Notes under the pieces: generated by a model
What the model saw: only the letters and a program-made list of their open reading frames with translations
The model's database searches: none
Told to the model about the DNA's origin: nothing
NCBI GenBank assembly: GCA_046047495.1
Contig: JBJOHV010000046.1
Span: 62,001 to 126,000 of the forward strand
Origin: NORP240 sp046047495
GTDB taxonomy: Bacteria; Pseudomonadota; Gammaproteobacteria; Pseudomonadales; Pseudohongiellaceae
Reading direction: 5' to 3'
DNA length: 64,000 nucleotides
Position numbers and translations under genes: made by a program
In this document: positions 26,149 to 34,929 of the stretch, one piece after another
Numbering within the stretch: the first letter of the stretch is position 1
Layout of the letters: the number at the start of each line of letters is the position of its first letter

Positions 26149-28725
26149 ATGTCCGATGCCCTCAGTAAAACCTTCGATGAGCTGATTGCCCTCAATTTCC
26201 AGCTCTACAATGGCCTGTTCCTCACCTTGCCTCTGGATGCCGTGGAGCAGACCGGCTTGTTGCTGCCGCTGTTGGAGGCGGATTGCGAGCGGGGTCTGCA
26301 GGCCGGCAAAGACCCGACCGCCATCATCGACGGTTTTTTCGCCACCCACAAATCCCATTTCACCGAACAGCAGCGCATCGCCTTCCTGTTCAAGATCATT
26401 CAGTACGTGGAGCGCCAGGTGGTATTGATCGACGCGCTGGAGGACGCGGCCTACAGCAAGATGCATCAGGTGGAAAAACTGAACGTGCTGCGCCAGCTGA
26501 CAGACCGGGTCAGGACGGACAATCTGCAGCCGCGCTTTTCCGACGTGCTGCGCAGTTTCGGCATCCGGGTCACCCTCACGGCCCATCCTACCCAGTTCTA
26601 TCCCGGCCAGGTGCTGGCCATCATCAATGACCTGACCCGGGCCATCGCCGATGGCGACACGCCGGTGATCCGCGACCTGCTGCAGCAGCTGGGCAACACC
26701 CCGTTCTTCCGCAAGGAGAAGCCCTCACCCTATGACGAGGCCGTGCTGCTGACCTGGTACCTGGGCAATATCTTCTATCCCGTCATGGGACGCATCGTGG
26801 ACAAGCTGGCGGAGCAGTACCGCGACGAGATCCGCAACAACCGCCGCATCATGGCCATCGGCTTCTGGCCCGGCGGCGACCGGGACGGCAATCCCTTCGT
26901 CACCGTCGATACCACCCGCCGGGTGGCGGCCAAGCTGCGCTATACCATCGCCGGCTGTTATCACCGGGACATCCGTGAACTGAAGCGGCGGCTGACCTTC
27001 GCCGGCATATACGAAACCCTGGACGGCATCGAGAAACAGTTGCACCTGGAACTGTCGGAGCACAGCCCGGTGTATTCCCTCACGGCGGACGGACTGATTG
27101 CCACGCTGGAGGACATCGAAGCCACCCTGGTGGAGCGCCACCAGTCCCTGTTCGTCAACCGGCTGCGCTCCTTCCGGCGCAAGGTGAGCCTGTTCGGCTT
27201 TTATTTCGCCAGCCTGGACATCCGCCAGGACAGCCGGGTCATCCGCAGGACCCTGGATGAGTTGCTGGCGGCCAATGCCGATCTGCTGCCCCTGGACCTA
27301 GATGGCCGGTCAGAGGTGCAGCAACTGGATGCTCTGCTGGGGATAACCGGCGAGGTGGACATCGCCCGCTTCTCCGATCCGGTGTTTCACGACACCCTGG
27401 AATCCTTCGGTGTGATCCGGGAAATACAGGCCCTGAACGGCGAGCAGGGCTGTCATCGTTACATCATCAGCAATTGCCACGGCCCGGTGGACATGGCCCG
27501 TGCCTTCGCCCTGTTCAAATTATGCGGCTGGCAGCACTATGAACTGACGGTGGACATCGTACCGTTATTCGAATCCATCGAGGACCTGCGCCGGGCCGGC
27601 GAGTACATGGGGCAGATCTACACCCACCCGCTGTACCGCCGGCATCTTGAGCGCCGCGGCAACCGCCAGACCATCATGCTCGGCTTTTCCGACGGCACCA
27701 AGGATGGTGGCTACCTGATGGCAAACTGGGGCATTTACCGAGCCAAGGAGGACCTCACTGCCGTGTCCCGTGCGCACGGCATCGAGGTGATCTTTTTCGA
27801 TGGCCGCGGCGGTCCGCCGGCCCGGGGTGGCGGCAACACCTATCTGTTCTACGCGGCGCTGGGCAAGCGCATCGAGAGCAACCAGATCCAGATGACGGTG
27901 CAGGGCCAGACTGTCAGTTCACACTATGGCGTGCGCCAGGCGGCGGAACACAATCTGAGTCTGCTGCTGGCGGCGGGCCTGGAAAACAACGTGTATGACC
28001 GGCCGGAGCGGGAGCTCACGGAAGATCAGCGCCAGGTGATTCAGACCCTGGCGGAAACCAGCTATGCCACCTACCAGGCCTTCAAGCAGCACGAACTGTT
28101 TCTGCCCTACCTGGAGGAGATCAGCACCCTCAATTATTACAACCAGGCCAATATCGGCAGCCGTCCGGCCAAGCGCGGCAGTGCCGCCACATTGCGTTTC
28201 GAGGATCTGCGCGCCATTCCCTTCGTTGGCGCCTGGGCCCAGATGAAACAGAACGTGCCGGGTTATTTCGGTTTGGGATCCGCGCTGAAAGCCATGGCGG
28301 ATGCCGGACGGCTGGAGGATTGCCGCGCGCTGTACCGGGAGTCGGGTTTCTTCCGCGCACTCATCTCCAACAGCATGCAGAATCTGGCCAAGTCCAATTT
28401 CAATCTCACCCGCTACCTGGAAAAGGACCCCCGTTTCGGCCGCTTCTGGCGCCTGATTCATGACGAGTTTCAACTCACCCGGGAGATGGTGCTGAAGGTG
28501 TCCGGCCAGGCCATGCTGATGGAGGACAATCCCCGTGCCCGGATGAGCATCGAGTTGCGGGAAAGGGTGGTGCTGCCGCTGTTGATCATTCAGCAGTTTG
28601 CGCTGATGAAGATCCAGGCCGCCCGCCGCGCGGACGACGATGCAGGCGCTTACCAGGAGGATTATGAAAAGATGGTGGTACGGTCCCTGTACGGCAACAT
28701 CAACGCCTCCCGCAATTCGGCCTGA
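26149..28725 (+). CDS. ppc: Phosphoenolpyruvate carboxylase, divergent bacterial type
   Basis: Carboxylates PEP to oxaloacetate to refill the TCA cycle. In 858 residues, the catalytic-His region reads LTAHPTQFYPGQ (H146), where the common form is TAHPTE. GFWPGGDRDGNP carries an active-site Arg block, IMLGFSDGTKDGGYLMANW the second, and FFDGRGGPPARGGGNTY the Gly-rich loop with PP in place of the usual SI/VG. The C-terminus ends in Asn-Ser-Ala rather than the classical NTG. These changes fit a divergent PEPC branch I recall from Bacteroidetes and some proteobacteria. Start at MSDALSK; an upstream ATG adds ten residues. Confidence 0.9.
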   Translation: MSDALSKTFDELIALNFQLYNGLFLTLPLDAVEQTGLLLPLLEADCERGLQAGKDPTAIIDGFFATHKSHFTEQQRIAFLFKIIQYVERQVVLIDALEDAAYSKMHQVEKLNVLRQLTDRVRTDNLQPRFSDVLRSFGIRVTLTAHPTQFYPGQVLAIINDLTRAIADGDTPVIRDLLQQLGNTPFFRKEKPSPYDEAVLLTWYLGNIFYPVMGRIVDKLAEQYRDEIRNNRRIMAIGFWPGGDRDGNPFVTVDTTRRVAAKLRYTIAGCYHRDIRELKRRLTFAGIYETLDGIEKQLHLELSEHSPVYSLTADGLIATLEDIEATLVERHQSLFVNRLRSFRRKVSLFGFYFASLDIRQDSRVIRRTLDELLAANADLLPLDLDGRSEVQQLDALLGITGEVDIARFSDPVFHDTLESFGVIREIQALNGEQGCHRYIISNCHGPVDMARAFALFKLCGWQHYELTVDIVPLFESIEDLRRAGEYMGQIYTHPLYRRHLERRGNRQTIMLGFSDGTKDGGYLMANWGIYRAKEDLTAVSRAHGIEVIFFDGRGGPPARGGGNTYLFYAALGKRIESNQIQMTVQGQTVSSHYGVRQAAEHNLSLLLAAGLENNVYDRPERELTEDQRQVIQTLAETSYATYQAFKQHELFLPYLEEISTLNYYNQANIGSRPAKRGSAATLRFEDLRAIPFVGAWAQMKQNVPGYFGLGSALKAMADAGRLEDCRALYRESGFFRALISNSMQNLAKSNFNLTRYLEKDPRFGRFWRLIHDEFQLTREMVLKVSGQAMLMEDNPRARMSIELRERVVLPLLIIQQFALMKIQAARRADDDAGAYQEDYEKMVVRSLYGNINASRNSA

Positions 28726-29109
28726 TCACACCGCTTCATCCACCATTATGCGGGTCACCGCATCCACTTCTCCGGCCACTGCCCTGAGGGCGGGATCGTC
28801 GGACAGGGAGGCCAGCATGGCCTCGGGACGGATCAGCCCGATGCGGGTGCGCTGCTGATCGGTGAACACCGAGATGCGGCAGGGCAGGGCCATGTTGAGA
28901 CGCATGTCCGATGCCAGCACCTTGGCGGCTTGCTGGGGATTGCACACTTCGAAGACCTTGCACTGTTCCTTGAAATCCACCCCTTTGCTGCGCAGGGTGT
29001 TGCCCAGGTCGTGGATGTGCAGCACGCCGAAGCCGTGACGCTTCACGGCTTCCTGCAGGTCCGTGACTGCCTGATCGAACGATTTGTCGGAATCCAGAAT
29101 GTAATACAT
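28726..29109 (-). CDS. DUF302 family protein
   Basis: A 127-residue protein starting MYYILDSDKSFDQAVTDL, followed by GFGVLHIHDLGNTL and KVFEVCNPQQAAKVL, the typical DUF302 blocks; LPCRISVFTD is the strand containing the conserved Cys. The function of the family is unknown. GAGGA lies about ten bases before the ATG, which excludes a 13-residue extension. Its stop is directly next to the convergent ppc stop. Confidence 0.85.
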   Translation of the reverse strand: MYYILDSDKSFDQAVTDLQEAVKRHGFGVLHIHDLGNTLRSKGVDFKEQCKVFEVCNPQQAAKVLASDMRLNMALPCRISVFTDQQRTRIGLIRPEAMLASLSDDPALRAVAGEVDAVTRIMVDEAV

Positions 29110-29152
29110 GGCACGATGTCCTCTTGGGTCGGTGGCGGATTCTGCCACAGGG

Positions 29153-29701
29153 TCACTCCTTGCCGAAGTGCCTGGCGCGTTCCTGCTCGAAGTTGGCTTT
29201 CAGTTCGGCAATTTTCCGCAGGGATTGCAGATAGTCGGGATGCTCCGTGGCAATGCGCAGCATCTCCTCGCTGAGCAGCTCGAAATCCGGCGCGGCTTTC
29301 GCCCGCAATTCGCTGTCGGATTCCAGGGTGTCCATGGCATTGCCCAGCAGCACCGGGTCAATGCCGTCATTGGACCAGGCGCTGCGGATCTCCGCCAGGG
29401 CATTGCGGTTGCTGCTGGTGCGCAGTTTCGAGAAGAACACCGGTTCGCATTGCCTCGCGCTGATGTGGGAATTGCTCTTGCGCACGATCCGGCATTTGAT
29501 GTCCATGTCGTCGTTGCTGTTCAGGTCATTGAACAGGCGATACAGGTTGTCCTCCTCCCGTTCGATCTCATGACGCAGACCGATCAGTGTCTTTTCACCC
29601 ACAACAGTGATCTCCTCGATGGGCACGGGTCGCTCCTGTGCCCAGGCTGTCACGCCCGAAGTCAGGAGCAGGAGGGACACTAACCGTGGTGTGATGGTCA
29701 T
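29153..29701 (-). CDS. Exported protein of unknown function, coupled to the AsmA gene
   Basis: A 182-residue protein with a signal peptide (MTITPRLVSLLLL to AWAQ), then the segment RPVPIEEITVVGEKTLIGLR, which looks like a short TonB-receptor-type N-terminus, and a helical remainder with two cysteines (DIKCRIV and ARQCEPV). No known family. It begins four bases after the stop of the AsmA-family gene, so it is translated with it. A longer upstream frame overlaps that gene and is not supported. Confidence 0.65.
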   Translation of the reverse strand: MTITPRLVSLLLLTSGVTAWAQERPVPIEEITVVGEKTLIGLRHEIEREEDNLYRLFNDLNSNDDMDIKCRIVRKSNSHISARQCEPVFFSKLRTSSNRNALAEIRSAWSNDGIDPVLLGNAMDTLESDSELRAKAAPDFELLSEEMLRIATEHPDYLQSLRKIAELKANFEQERARHFGKE

Positions 29702-29705
29702 GGGC

Positions 29706-32700
29706 TCAGCGGGGCAGCAGCCGATCGAGGGCACGGTTGATCAATTGTTCCGCCGGTGCCGGCGAGGGGCCCGTCGTGGCATCGGGTGCCGCCTGGGGTG
29801 TGTCGACACCGATGGCCCGCTGAATCAGGTCGCCGACCCGTTCCCGCACCTCGGTTTCCACCGCCCCGCGGATGATCTCCCCGACATCCGGCAGGCAGCG
29901 GGGCGCCGACAGGGTGCCGCTGCAGGCGATGGGCAGGCTGTAACCGCCGATGTCGTACTGCTGGCTGTCCCGGGTGGCGGTGGCCGCATCCACGCTGGTG
30001 AGCAGATCGAAGGCGATGCTGTTGTCGTTGAGGTTCATCACCGTGCCACGACCGCTGACCTGGAAGCCCGGGGAGCGGATCAGCATGTCGTTGCTGCTCA
30101 CCACCCCGTCGTTGATGGCCAGGGTGGCTGCGAAGGAATCGAAGGCGGTCTGCTCGCCCCGCTGCACATCGGCGGGACGCCGGCTGCGGATCATGGTTTC
30201 CAGCTGGTTGAGCACGCTGGCGACATCGACACCACGCAGCACACCATCCTCCAGGGCTATGCGTCCGCTGCCGTTGAGACCCGCCTTGAGGGCGTTGGTA
30301 TCGGCGCCGCTGGCTTCCAGGGTCAATTGCACATTGCCCTGGCCGGTCACATAAGTGGCATTCATCAGATCCTGAAGCAGGGCACCCATTGCCACCTGCC
30401 GTAGTTCCGCCGTGAGGGAGGCCTGGGGGATCGCCGGATTCACATTCAAACTGGCATTGCCGTCAAAGCTGCCCTCGTAAAGGCTGGTGCGCAGCGGTGA
30501 AAGTTGCAACTGGCCCTCTCTTGCATTCAATCCCAGGGTGATTTCCGACAAGGTGAGGCCGGCGATACCCAGCCGTGCCACGCTCAGTTCGCCGTTGACG
30601 GACAGGCTGCGCAGCAGCTCCACCGGTAGCTCCGTCGTGCCGGCATTCGAGCTGCCGGCGGCGGGGGCTTCCGTGGCCGGCAGATAGCGGTCCACATCCA
30701 GATCCGACACGGACAGATCGAACTCCACGGAGGGACCGTCCAGATCGGGCAGTGCCAGTCTGCCGCGTACACTGGTGTCATCCAGCTGCAGGTCCAGTTC
30801 CTCCAGGCTGAGGTGATCGGCAGAACCGGAGAACTGGGCATTGAAGGCGAGGTCCTGCAGGACGGTGGCATCGCTGGTATCCGGTGCTGGCTGATTGAGC
30901 TGCTGCAACAGCCGGCGAGGATTGAAGTTTTCCACCGCGACACGCCCATCGAAATTGGGCGCCGAGAGTATATTGGCCGCATTGATGTTGGCATTCACGT
31001 CCAGACCCAGCCCGGTGAGGGTGAGGGCTTCCAGGGTCACGGTTTCCCGATCCAGGTTGATGCGGCTGGGGGCATTGAGGGCCACGGTCACCGGGGTGTT
31101 GCCGATGGGTCCGCCGGCCAGGGTGACATCGAAGCGGGCGGGGCTGACGGTCAGGTCGCTGCGACCGCCGGATACTCCCACCTGCATGGAAAGACTTTGC
31201 AGAACTTCGCCCAGATCGCCCTGGTCGATTGCGGTCAGCACCTCCCGCAGATTGCTGCCGCTGAGATTCAGATTGCCGGTGACCGTGCCGCGGCTGTTGC
31301 TCATGTCACGGGTGGAGACCGTGCCATCGAGCGCCAGACCCAGTCCCTGGGCACTCAGCACAGGCACCTGAATGTTGCCGGCGCCGATGTCCGCATCGAA
31401 CTGGGCGTTGACGGTGAATGACTTGTTGCCCACACTGTTGAGCCTCTCGCCATATTGATAAATGGGCGACTCGACCCCGTCATGGAACCAGCCGCCGATC
31501 TGCAGCATCAGTGGCAGGTCGGGTCCGGCGGCGGTCAGGTTGCCGCGCAGCACGGGAGAATCGGAGTTTATCTCGCTGGCGTTGAGGCTGCCATTGAGGG
31601 TCGCGCCCAGCAGCCGCACGTCCAGGGTGGGCACGTCCACCCGGCCCTGCTGCAGGTTGGCATCGAAGCGGGAGTCCACCGAGAAGGCCTTGTCGTTGAC
31701 CACCCGCAGTTCCCGCCCGGCCTGGGCCAGGGTGGAATCGCGGCCACCGCTCAGTTGACCTATCACTTCCACTACGGCGGGCAGATCGGGCCCGGCGGCA
31801 TTCAATTGACCGCTGATGACCGGTTGCCCGGATTGCAGACTGGCGGCATTGATGGTGCCGCTCAGGGTGGAGCCCAGCAGCCCGGCCTGCAGGTCGGCAA
31901 CCGACACAGTATCGGTTGTGGCGGTCACGGTAGTCTGCAGATTGAAGGCGCGGTTGGGCAGGGCGGCGATCTGGCCGGCGAGGGGCTCAACTCCGGCGAT
32001 GCGCAGCAGCAGGGCCATGTCGCTGCCCGACAGATTGACATCGGCCTCGTACACCGGCGAGTTGCCATTGAGGCCGCGACCGTCGATGCGGGCCTGCAGG
32101 CGGGTGTTGAGCGCGGTGAGATTGAGGGACGGCACACTGAGGGTGCCGGCATCCAGATCCATGTTCACCGCCGTGTTGACATCCAGGTTGGCGGACCCGT
32201 CGGGCACGTTGGCGCCGCTCAATACGGTGCGCAGCCGGATGGGGTCGAGATCATAGCGGCCATTATCCAGATCGTAGTTGGCTGTGGCGGTGAAATTCAC
32301 CTCGGCTGTCAGCCGCGGCCGGCTGGCGGATGCGGTGAAGGTGAGGTTCATGTCGATCGGGTCACCGTAGGTCAGGGCACCGGTGGTGAATGTGAAATCC
32401 TCCACAGCATAACGCACGTCATTGGCGCGATCGTCCACGGTCAGGTTCACGTTGCGGATGTCCACGCCGCCCAGCAGGATATTGCCCAGGGGCGCATCGT
32501 TGCCGGGCCCGGCGGAGGGGGTATCGGTGACCTCAGCGGATGTCAGGTCCGCCCAGTTGTTGCTGCCGTCTTCGGCGACGATGAGATTGAGCGACACACC
32601 CTGGATATGCACGGTGTCGATCTCGAAGCTGTTGTTCAACATGGGCAGCAGCTTGATACGCAGTGCGGCATAGTCAGCGCTGAACATCGGCTGGTCACCA

Positions 32701-32936
32701 AAACCCGGCGGATTGCCCACAGCCACATTGTTGACGGTGAAGCCGAACCAGGGATACACGCTGAAGTCGATATCGCCACCCAGGGTCCATTGGCGCCCGG
32801 TGGCCTGGGAAAATTCGTTGGCGACCCGCTCCTTGTAGTCATTGGGATCCAGGGTGAACAGGTAGGCCGTGGAAAGGATGATCACGGCGGTGACCAGAGC
32901 CAGACAAATGAGAAAAATTCTGAACAGCGTCTTCAT
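29706..32936 (-). CDS. AsmA-family protein with an internally repeated middle
   Basis: A 1076-residue inner-membrane-anchored periplasmic protein, well beyond the roughly 600 residues of E. coli AsmA. An N-terminal helix (5-28) and an AsmA N-terminal domain (to about 120) are followed by beta-rich modules. Units beginning DVNLSGSDM (299), GQLNAAGPDL (376), GNLTAAGPDL (465) and GNLNLSGSNL (554) mark 77-89 residue repeats. The C-terminal AsmA domain (about 780-1010) has the usual LNGSGRIALEDGVLRG block. AsmA-like proteins are thought to bridge membranes for lipid transport. No peptidase or enzyme motif is seen. The small exported protein gene follows four bases later. Confidence 0.88.
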   Translation of the reverse strand: MKTLFRIFLICLALVTAVIILSTAYLFTLDPNDYKERVANEFSQATGRQWTLGGDIDFSVYPWFGFTVNNVAVGNPPGFGDQPMFSADYAALRIKLLPMLNNSFEIDTVHIQGVSLNLIVAEDGSNNWADLTSAEVTDTPSAGPGNDAPLGNILLGGVDIRNVNLTVDDRANDVRYAVEDFTFTTGALTYGDPIDMNLTFTASASRPRLTAEVNFTATANYDLDNGRYDLDPIRLRTVLSGANVPDGSANLDVNTAVNMDLDAGTLSVPSLNLTALNTRLQARIDGRGLNGNSPVYEADVNLSGSDMALLLRIAGVEPLAGQIAALPNRAFNLQTTVTATTDTVSVADLQAGLLGSTLSGTINAASLQSGQPVISGQLNAAGPDLPAVVEVIGQLSGGRDSTLAQAGRELRVVNDKAFSVDSRFDANLQQGRVDVPTLDVRLLGATLNGSLNASEINSDSPVLRGNLTAAGPDLPLMLQIGGWFHDGVESPIYQYGERLNSVGNKSFTVNAQFDADIGAGNIQVPVLSAQGLGLALDGTVSTRDMSNSRGTVTGNLNLSGSNLREVLTAIDQGDLGEVLQSLSMQVGVSGGRSDLTVSPARFDVTLAGGPIGNTPVTVALNAPSRINLDRETVTLEALTLTGLGLDVNANINAANILSAPNFDGRVAVENFNPRRLLQQLNQPAPDTSDATVLQDLAFNAQFSGSADHLSLEELDLQLDDTSVRGRLALPDLDGPSVEFDLSVSDLDVDRYLPATEAPAAGSSNAGTTELPVELLRSLSVNGELSVARLGIAGLTLSEITLGLNAREGQLQLSPLRTSLYEGSFDGNASLNVNPAIPQASLTAELRQVAMGALLQDLMNATYVTGQGNVQLTLEASGADTNALKAGLNGSGRIALEDGVLRGVDVASVLNQLETMIRSRRPADVQRGEQTAFDSFAATLAINDGVVSSNDMLIRSPGFQVSGRGTVMNLNDNSIAFDLLTSVDAATATRDSQQYDIGGYSLPIACSGTLSAPRCLPDVGEIIRGAVETEVRERVGDLIQRAIGVDTPQAAPDATTGPSPAPAEQLINRALDRLLPR

Positions 32937-33044
32937 GAGGGGATTCCCGTGACCAAAAACTTAAAGCCAAAGCCAGGTACAGTCTATAGAATTCGGAGCC
33001 AGGCCTCGTAAGCGGCGACTATACCTAAGAATTTTCACAATACT

Positions 33045-34154
33045 ATGATCAAACCCCTGGTTTTTCGCGAAGCGATGGAAGAAGACCTTGATGCGCTGAT
33101 TGCCATCGAAACGGAGTGCTTCGCCACCGATCGCCTGTCCCGTCGCCGCATGCGCCACTGGATCAAGGCACAGAACCGGATACTGCTGGTGGCCCAGGAT
33201 GAAAGGGGCTTGCTGGGCTATGCCCTGGTGCTGCTGCATCGGGGCACCCGCCTGGCCCGCCTGTACTCCATCGCCATCACGGCCCGTGCCCGGGGCACCG
33301 GCCTGGGCCGCAAGCTGATGAAAAAGATCGAGGCGGCGGCATCGGAAAAAGGCCGGCTGTTCATGCGGTTGGAAGTGGCCAAGGACAACAGCGCCGCCAT
33401 CAATCTCTACGAAAAGCTGGGCTACCAGGTGTTTGACACCTTCGAAGACTACTACGAAAACCACCAGGATGCCCTGCGCATGCAGAAGCGCATCCGCTAT
33501 ATCCCGGCCAATGCCCTGAGCCGGCAGGTTCCCTGGTATGAGCAGTCCACGGATTTCACCTGTGGACCGGCCGCCCTCATGATGGCCATGGGCAGCCTCG
33601 ACAACACCATCCGGCTCAACCGGGAGCTGGAGCTGGATATCTGGCGCGAAGCCACCACCATTTTCATGACCTCCGGCCACGGCGGCAGCCATCCCATCGG
33701 CCTGGCCCTGGCCGCCAAGGCCAGGGGTTTCGGGGCGGAGGTGAGCATCAACAAGGACACCCCGGCCTTCGTGGCGGGGGTGCGCAACCCGGAGAAAAAA
33801 GCGGTGATCGCCCTGGTGGACCGCCAGTTCCGCGACAAGGCGCGAAGTGCCGGAGTGAAAATCCGCAAGCAGGAGGTGTCCCAGGATCTCATCGCCCGCT
33901 GGATGCAGGCCGGCGCCGCCGTGCTGGTGCTGATCAGCACCTACCAGCTGGATGGCAAGAAGAATCCCCATTGGGTGGTGGTGACCGGCATGGACGATGT
34001 GTGTCTCTATGTCCACGACCCGGGTCCGCCGGAGGAAAACCAGACGCCGCTGGACCTGCGCCATGTCCCGGTGGCCCGGGCGGATTTCGCGAAGATGTCC
34101 ACCTTCGGCAGCGAGCGCCTGCGCACTGCCGTGGTGATCTGGCCCAGAAATTAA
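33045..34154 (+). CDS. GNAT acetyltransferase fused to a C39-like peptidase domain
   Basis: Two domains in 369 residues. Residues 1-150 are RimI-like GNAT: ARARGTGLGRKLM is the acetyl-CoA loop and AAINLYEKLGYQ the closing block. Residues 160-369 are a papain-fold C39-like domain with Cys173 in FTCGPAALMMAMG, His309 in NPHWVVVTGMD and Asp325 in YVHDPGPP, a complete triad. No transporter or bacteriocin gene is adjacent. Such fusions occur in gammaproteobacteria, often beside RimK-type ATP-grasp genes; here that partner is absent. Acetylation and cleavage targets are unknown. Confidence 0.88.
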   Translation: MIKPLVFREAMEEDLDALIAIETECFATDRLSRRRMRHWIKAQNRILLVAQDERGLLGYALVLLHRGTRLARLYSIAITARARGTGLGRKLMKKIEAAASEKGRLFMRLEVAKDNSAAINLYEKLGYQVFDTFEDYYENHQDALRMQKRIRYIPANALSRQVPWYEQSTDFTCGPAALMMAMGSLDNTIRLNRELELDIWREATTIFMTSGHGGSHPIGLALAAKARGFGAEVSINKDTPAFVAGVRNPEKKAVIALVDRQFRDKARSAGVKIRKQEVSQDLIARWMQAGAAVLVLISTYQLDGKKNPHWVVVTGMDDVCLYVHDPGPPEENQTPLDLRHVPVARADFAKMSTFGSERLRTAVVIWPRN

Positions 34155-34166
34155 GGGGACGAAATT

Positions 34167-34207
34167 AAGGGGACGGAGGGATTACTTTTTAATCCCTCCG
34201 TCCCCTT
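34167..34207. repeat. Dispersed hairpin repeat, copy A
   Basis: Perfect 18-base inverted repeat: left arm AAGGGGACGGAGGGATTA, loop CTTTT, followed by its exact complement and a T-rich tail (TTTCTTTTT). A partial duplication of AAATTAAGGGGACG lies just upstream. It sits at the junction of two convergent genes and could terminate both. The right arm overlaps the 3' coding end of the minus-strand gene. Confidence 0.9.
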
Positions 34208-34790
34208 TCTTTTTGGTCAGCAGGCCGCCTACTGTTCTGGCGCCCTCCACCAGGCGGGCTTCCAGGTTGTTGAGATGGTGGGCCGCCACATCGCGGCGGG
34301 CCAGTTTGTTGCCGACCCAGTAGCCGAGCCAGGCGATGGCGATCCACAGCACGATGGAATCGCCGCTGTCGGTCCAGTAGGTGAACCACAGAAACGCAGA
34401 CAACAGATTGGTCAGCTGGTTGATTCCGACGCTGATGAGGAACTCCACGAAGTTTTCCTGCATGCGGGTCACCACCACCACCGGATGCAGCAGGAAGCCG
34501 AACAGATCCCCCATTTCGATGACGAAGAAGGTCCACAGGCCCGCCAGACCATAAAACCCGCTGCCGAACCACATCCATTTCTTGTAGAGGAAATTGGCCT
34601 GCTTGCTGGAGCTGGCCTTGAGGCCCTGCTTCATCTCCTTGACCCGGGCCGCCACCAGCTTGTGATTGGCGTCGCGATCGATTTCACCGCTCAGATAAAG
34701 CCAGCGGAAGATCAACCAGCTGAGGCACACCATGGGCACGCCCATAAGGGCAATCACTTCGATCCAGTTGAGCAGATTTATGTCGGACAT
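34182..34790 (-). CDS. Membrane protein of unknown function with repeat-derived C-terminus
   Basis: A 202-residue protein with membrane segments near 10-30, 75-105 and 125-155, joined by a basic cytoplasmic linker. No recognised family. The last ten residues, KKKGDGGIKK, and the stop codon are encoded by one arm of hairpin repeat copy A, so the ancestral C-terminus may have been shorter or different. It is divergent from the phosphate transporter gene. Confidence 0.7.
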   Translation of the reverse strand: MSDINLLNWIEVIALMGVPMVCLSWLIFRWLYLSGEIDRDANHKLVAARVKEMKQGLKASSSKQANFLYKKWMWFGSGFYGLAGLWTFFVIEMGDLFGFLLHPVVVVTRMQENFVEFLISVGINQLTNLLSAFLWFTYWTDSGDSIVLWIAIAWLGYWVGNKLARRDVAAHHLNNLEARLVEGARTVGGLLTKKKGDGGIKK

Positions 34791-34833
34791 TGAACTGGCC
34801 TGGCGTATTATTCCGTGGCTCGGCAGAGTGGTG

Positions 34834-34851
34834 CTGTAACGTTTTTGTCAC
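34834..34851 (+). promoter_or_regulatory. Candidate Pho box upstream of the phosphate transporter
   Basis: CTGTAAC-GTTT-TTGTCAC is two direct 7-base half-sites with a 4-base spacer, matching the PhoB consensus CTGTCAT-N4-CTGTCAC at 5 and 6 of 7 positions. It lies about 80 bases before the GTG start. The -10 is not clear. PhoB control is inference. Confidence 0.5.
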
Positions 34852-34929
34852 ATTCCCTTCCGAATAGCAATTATAGACTGGCGCGATTTTCATACCCTTA
34901 GCATTACCGGCATTCAAGGAGCGCACACT

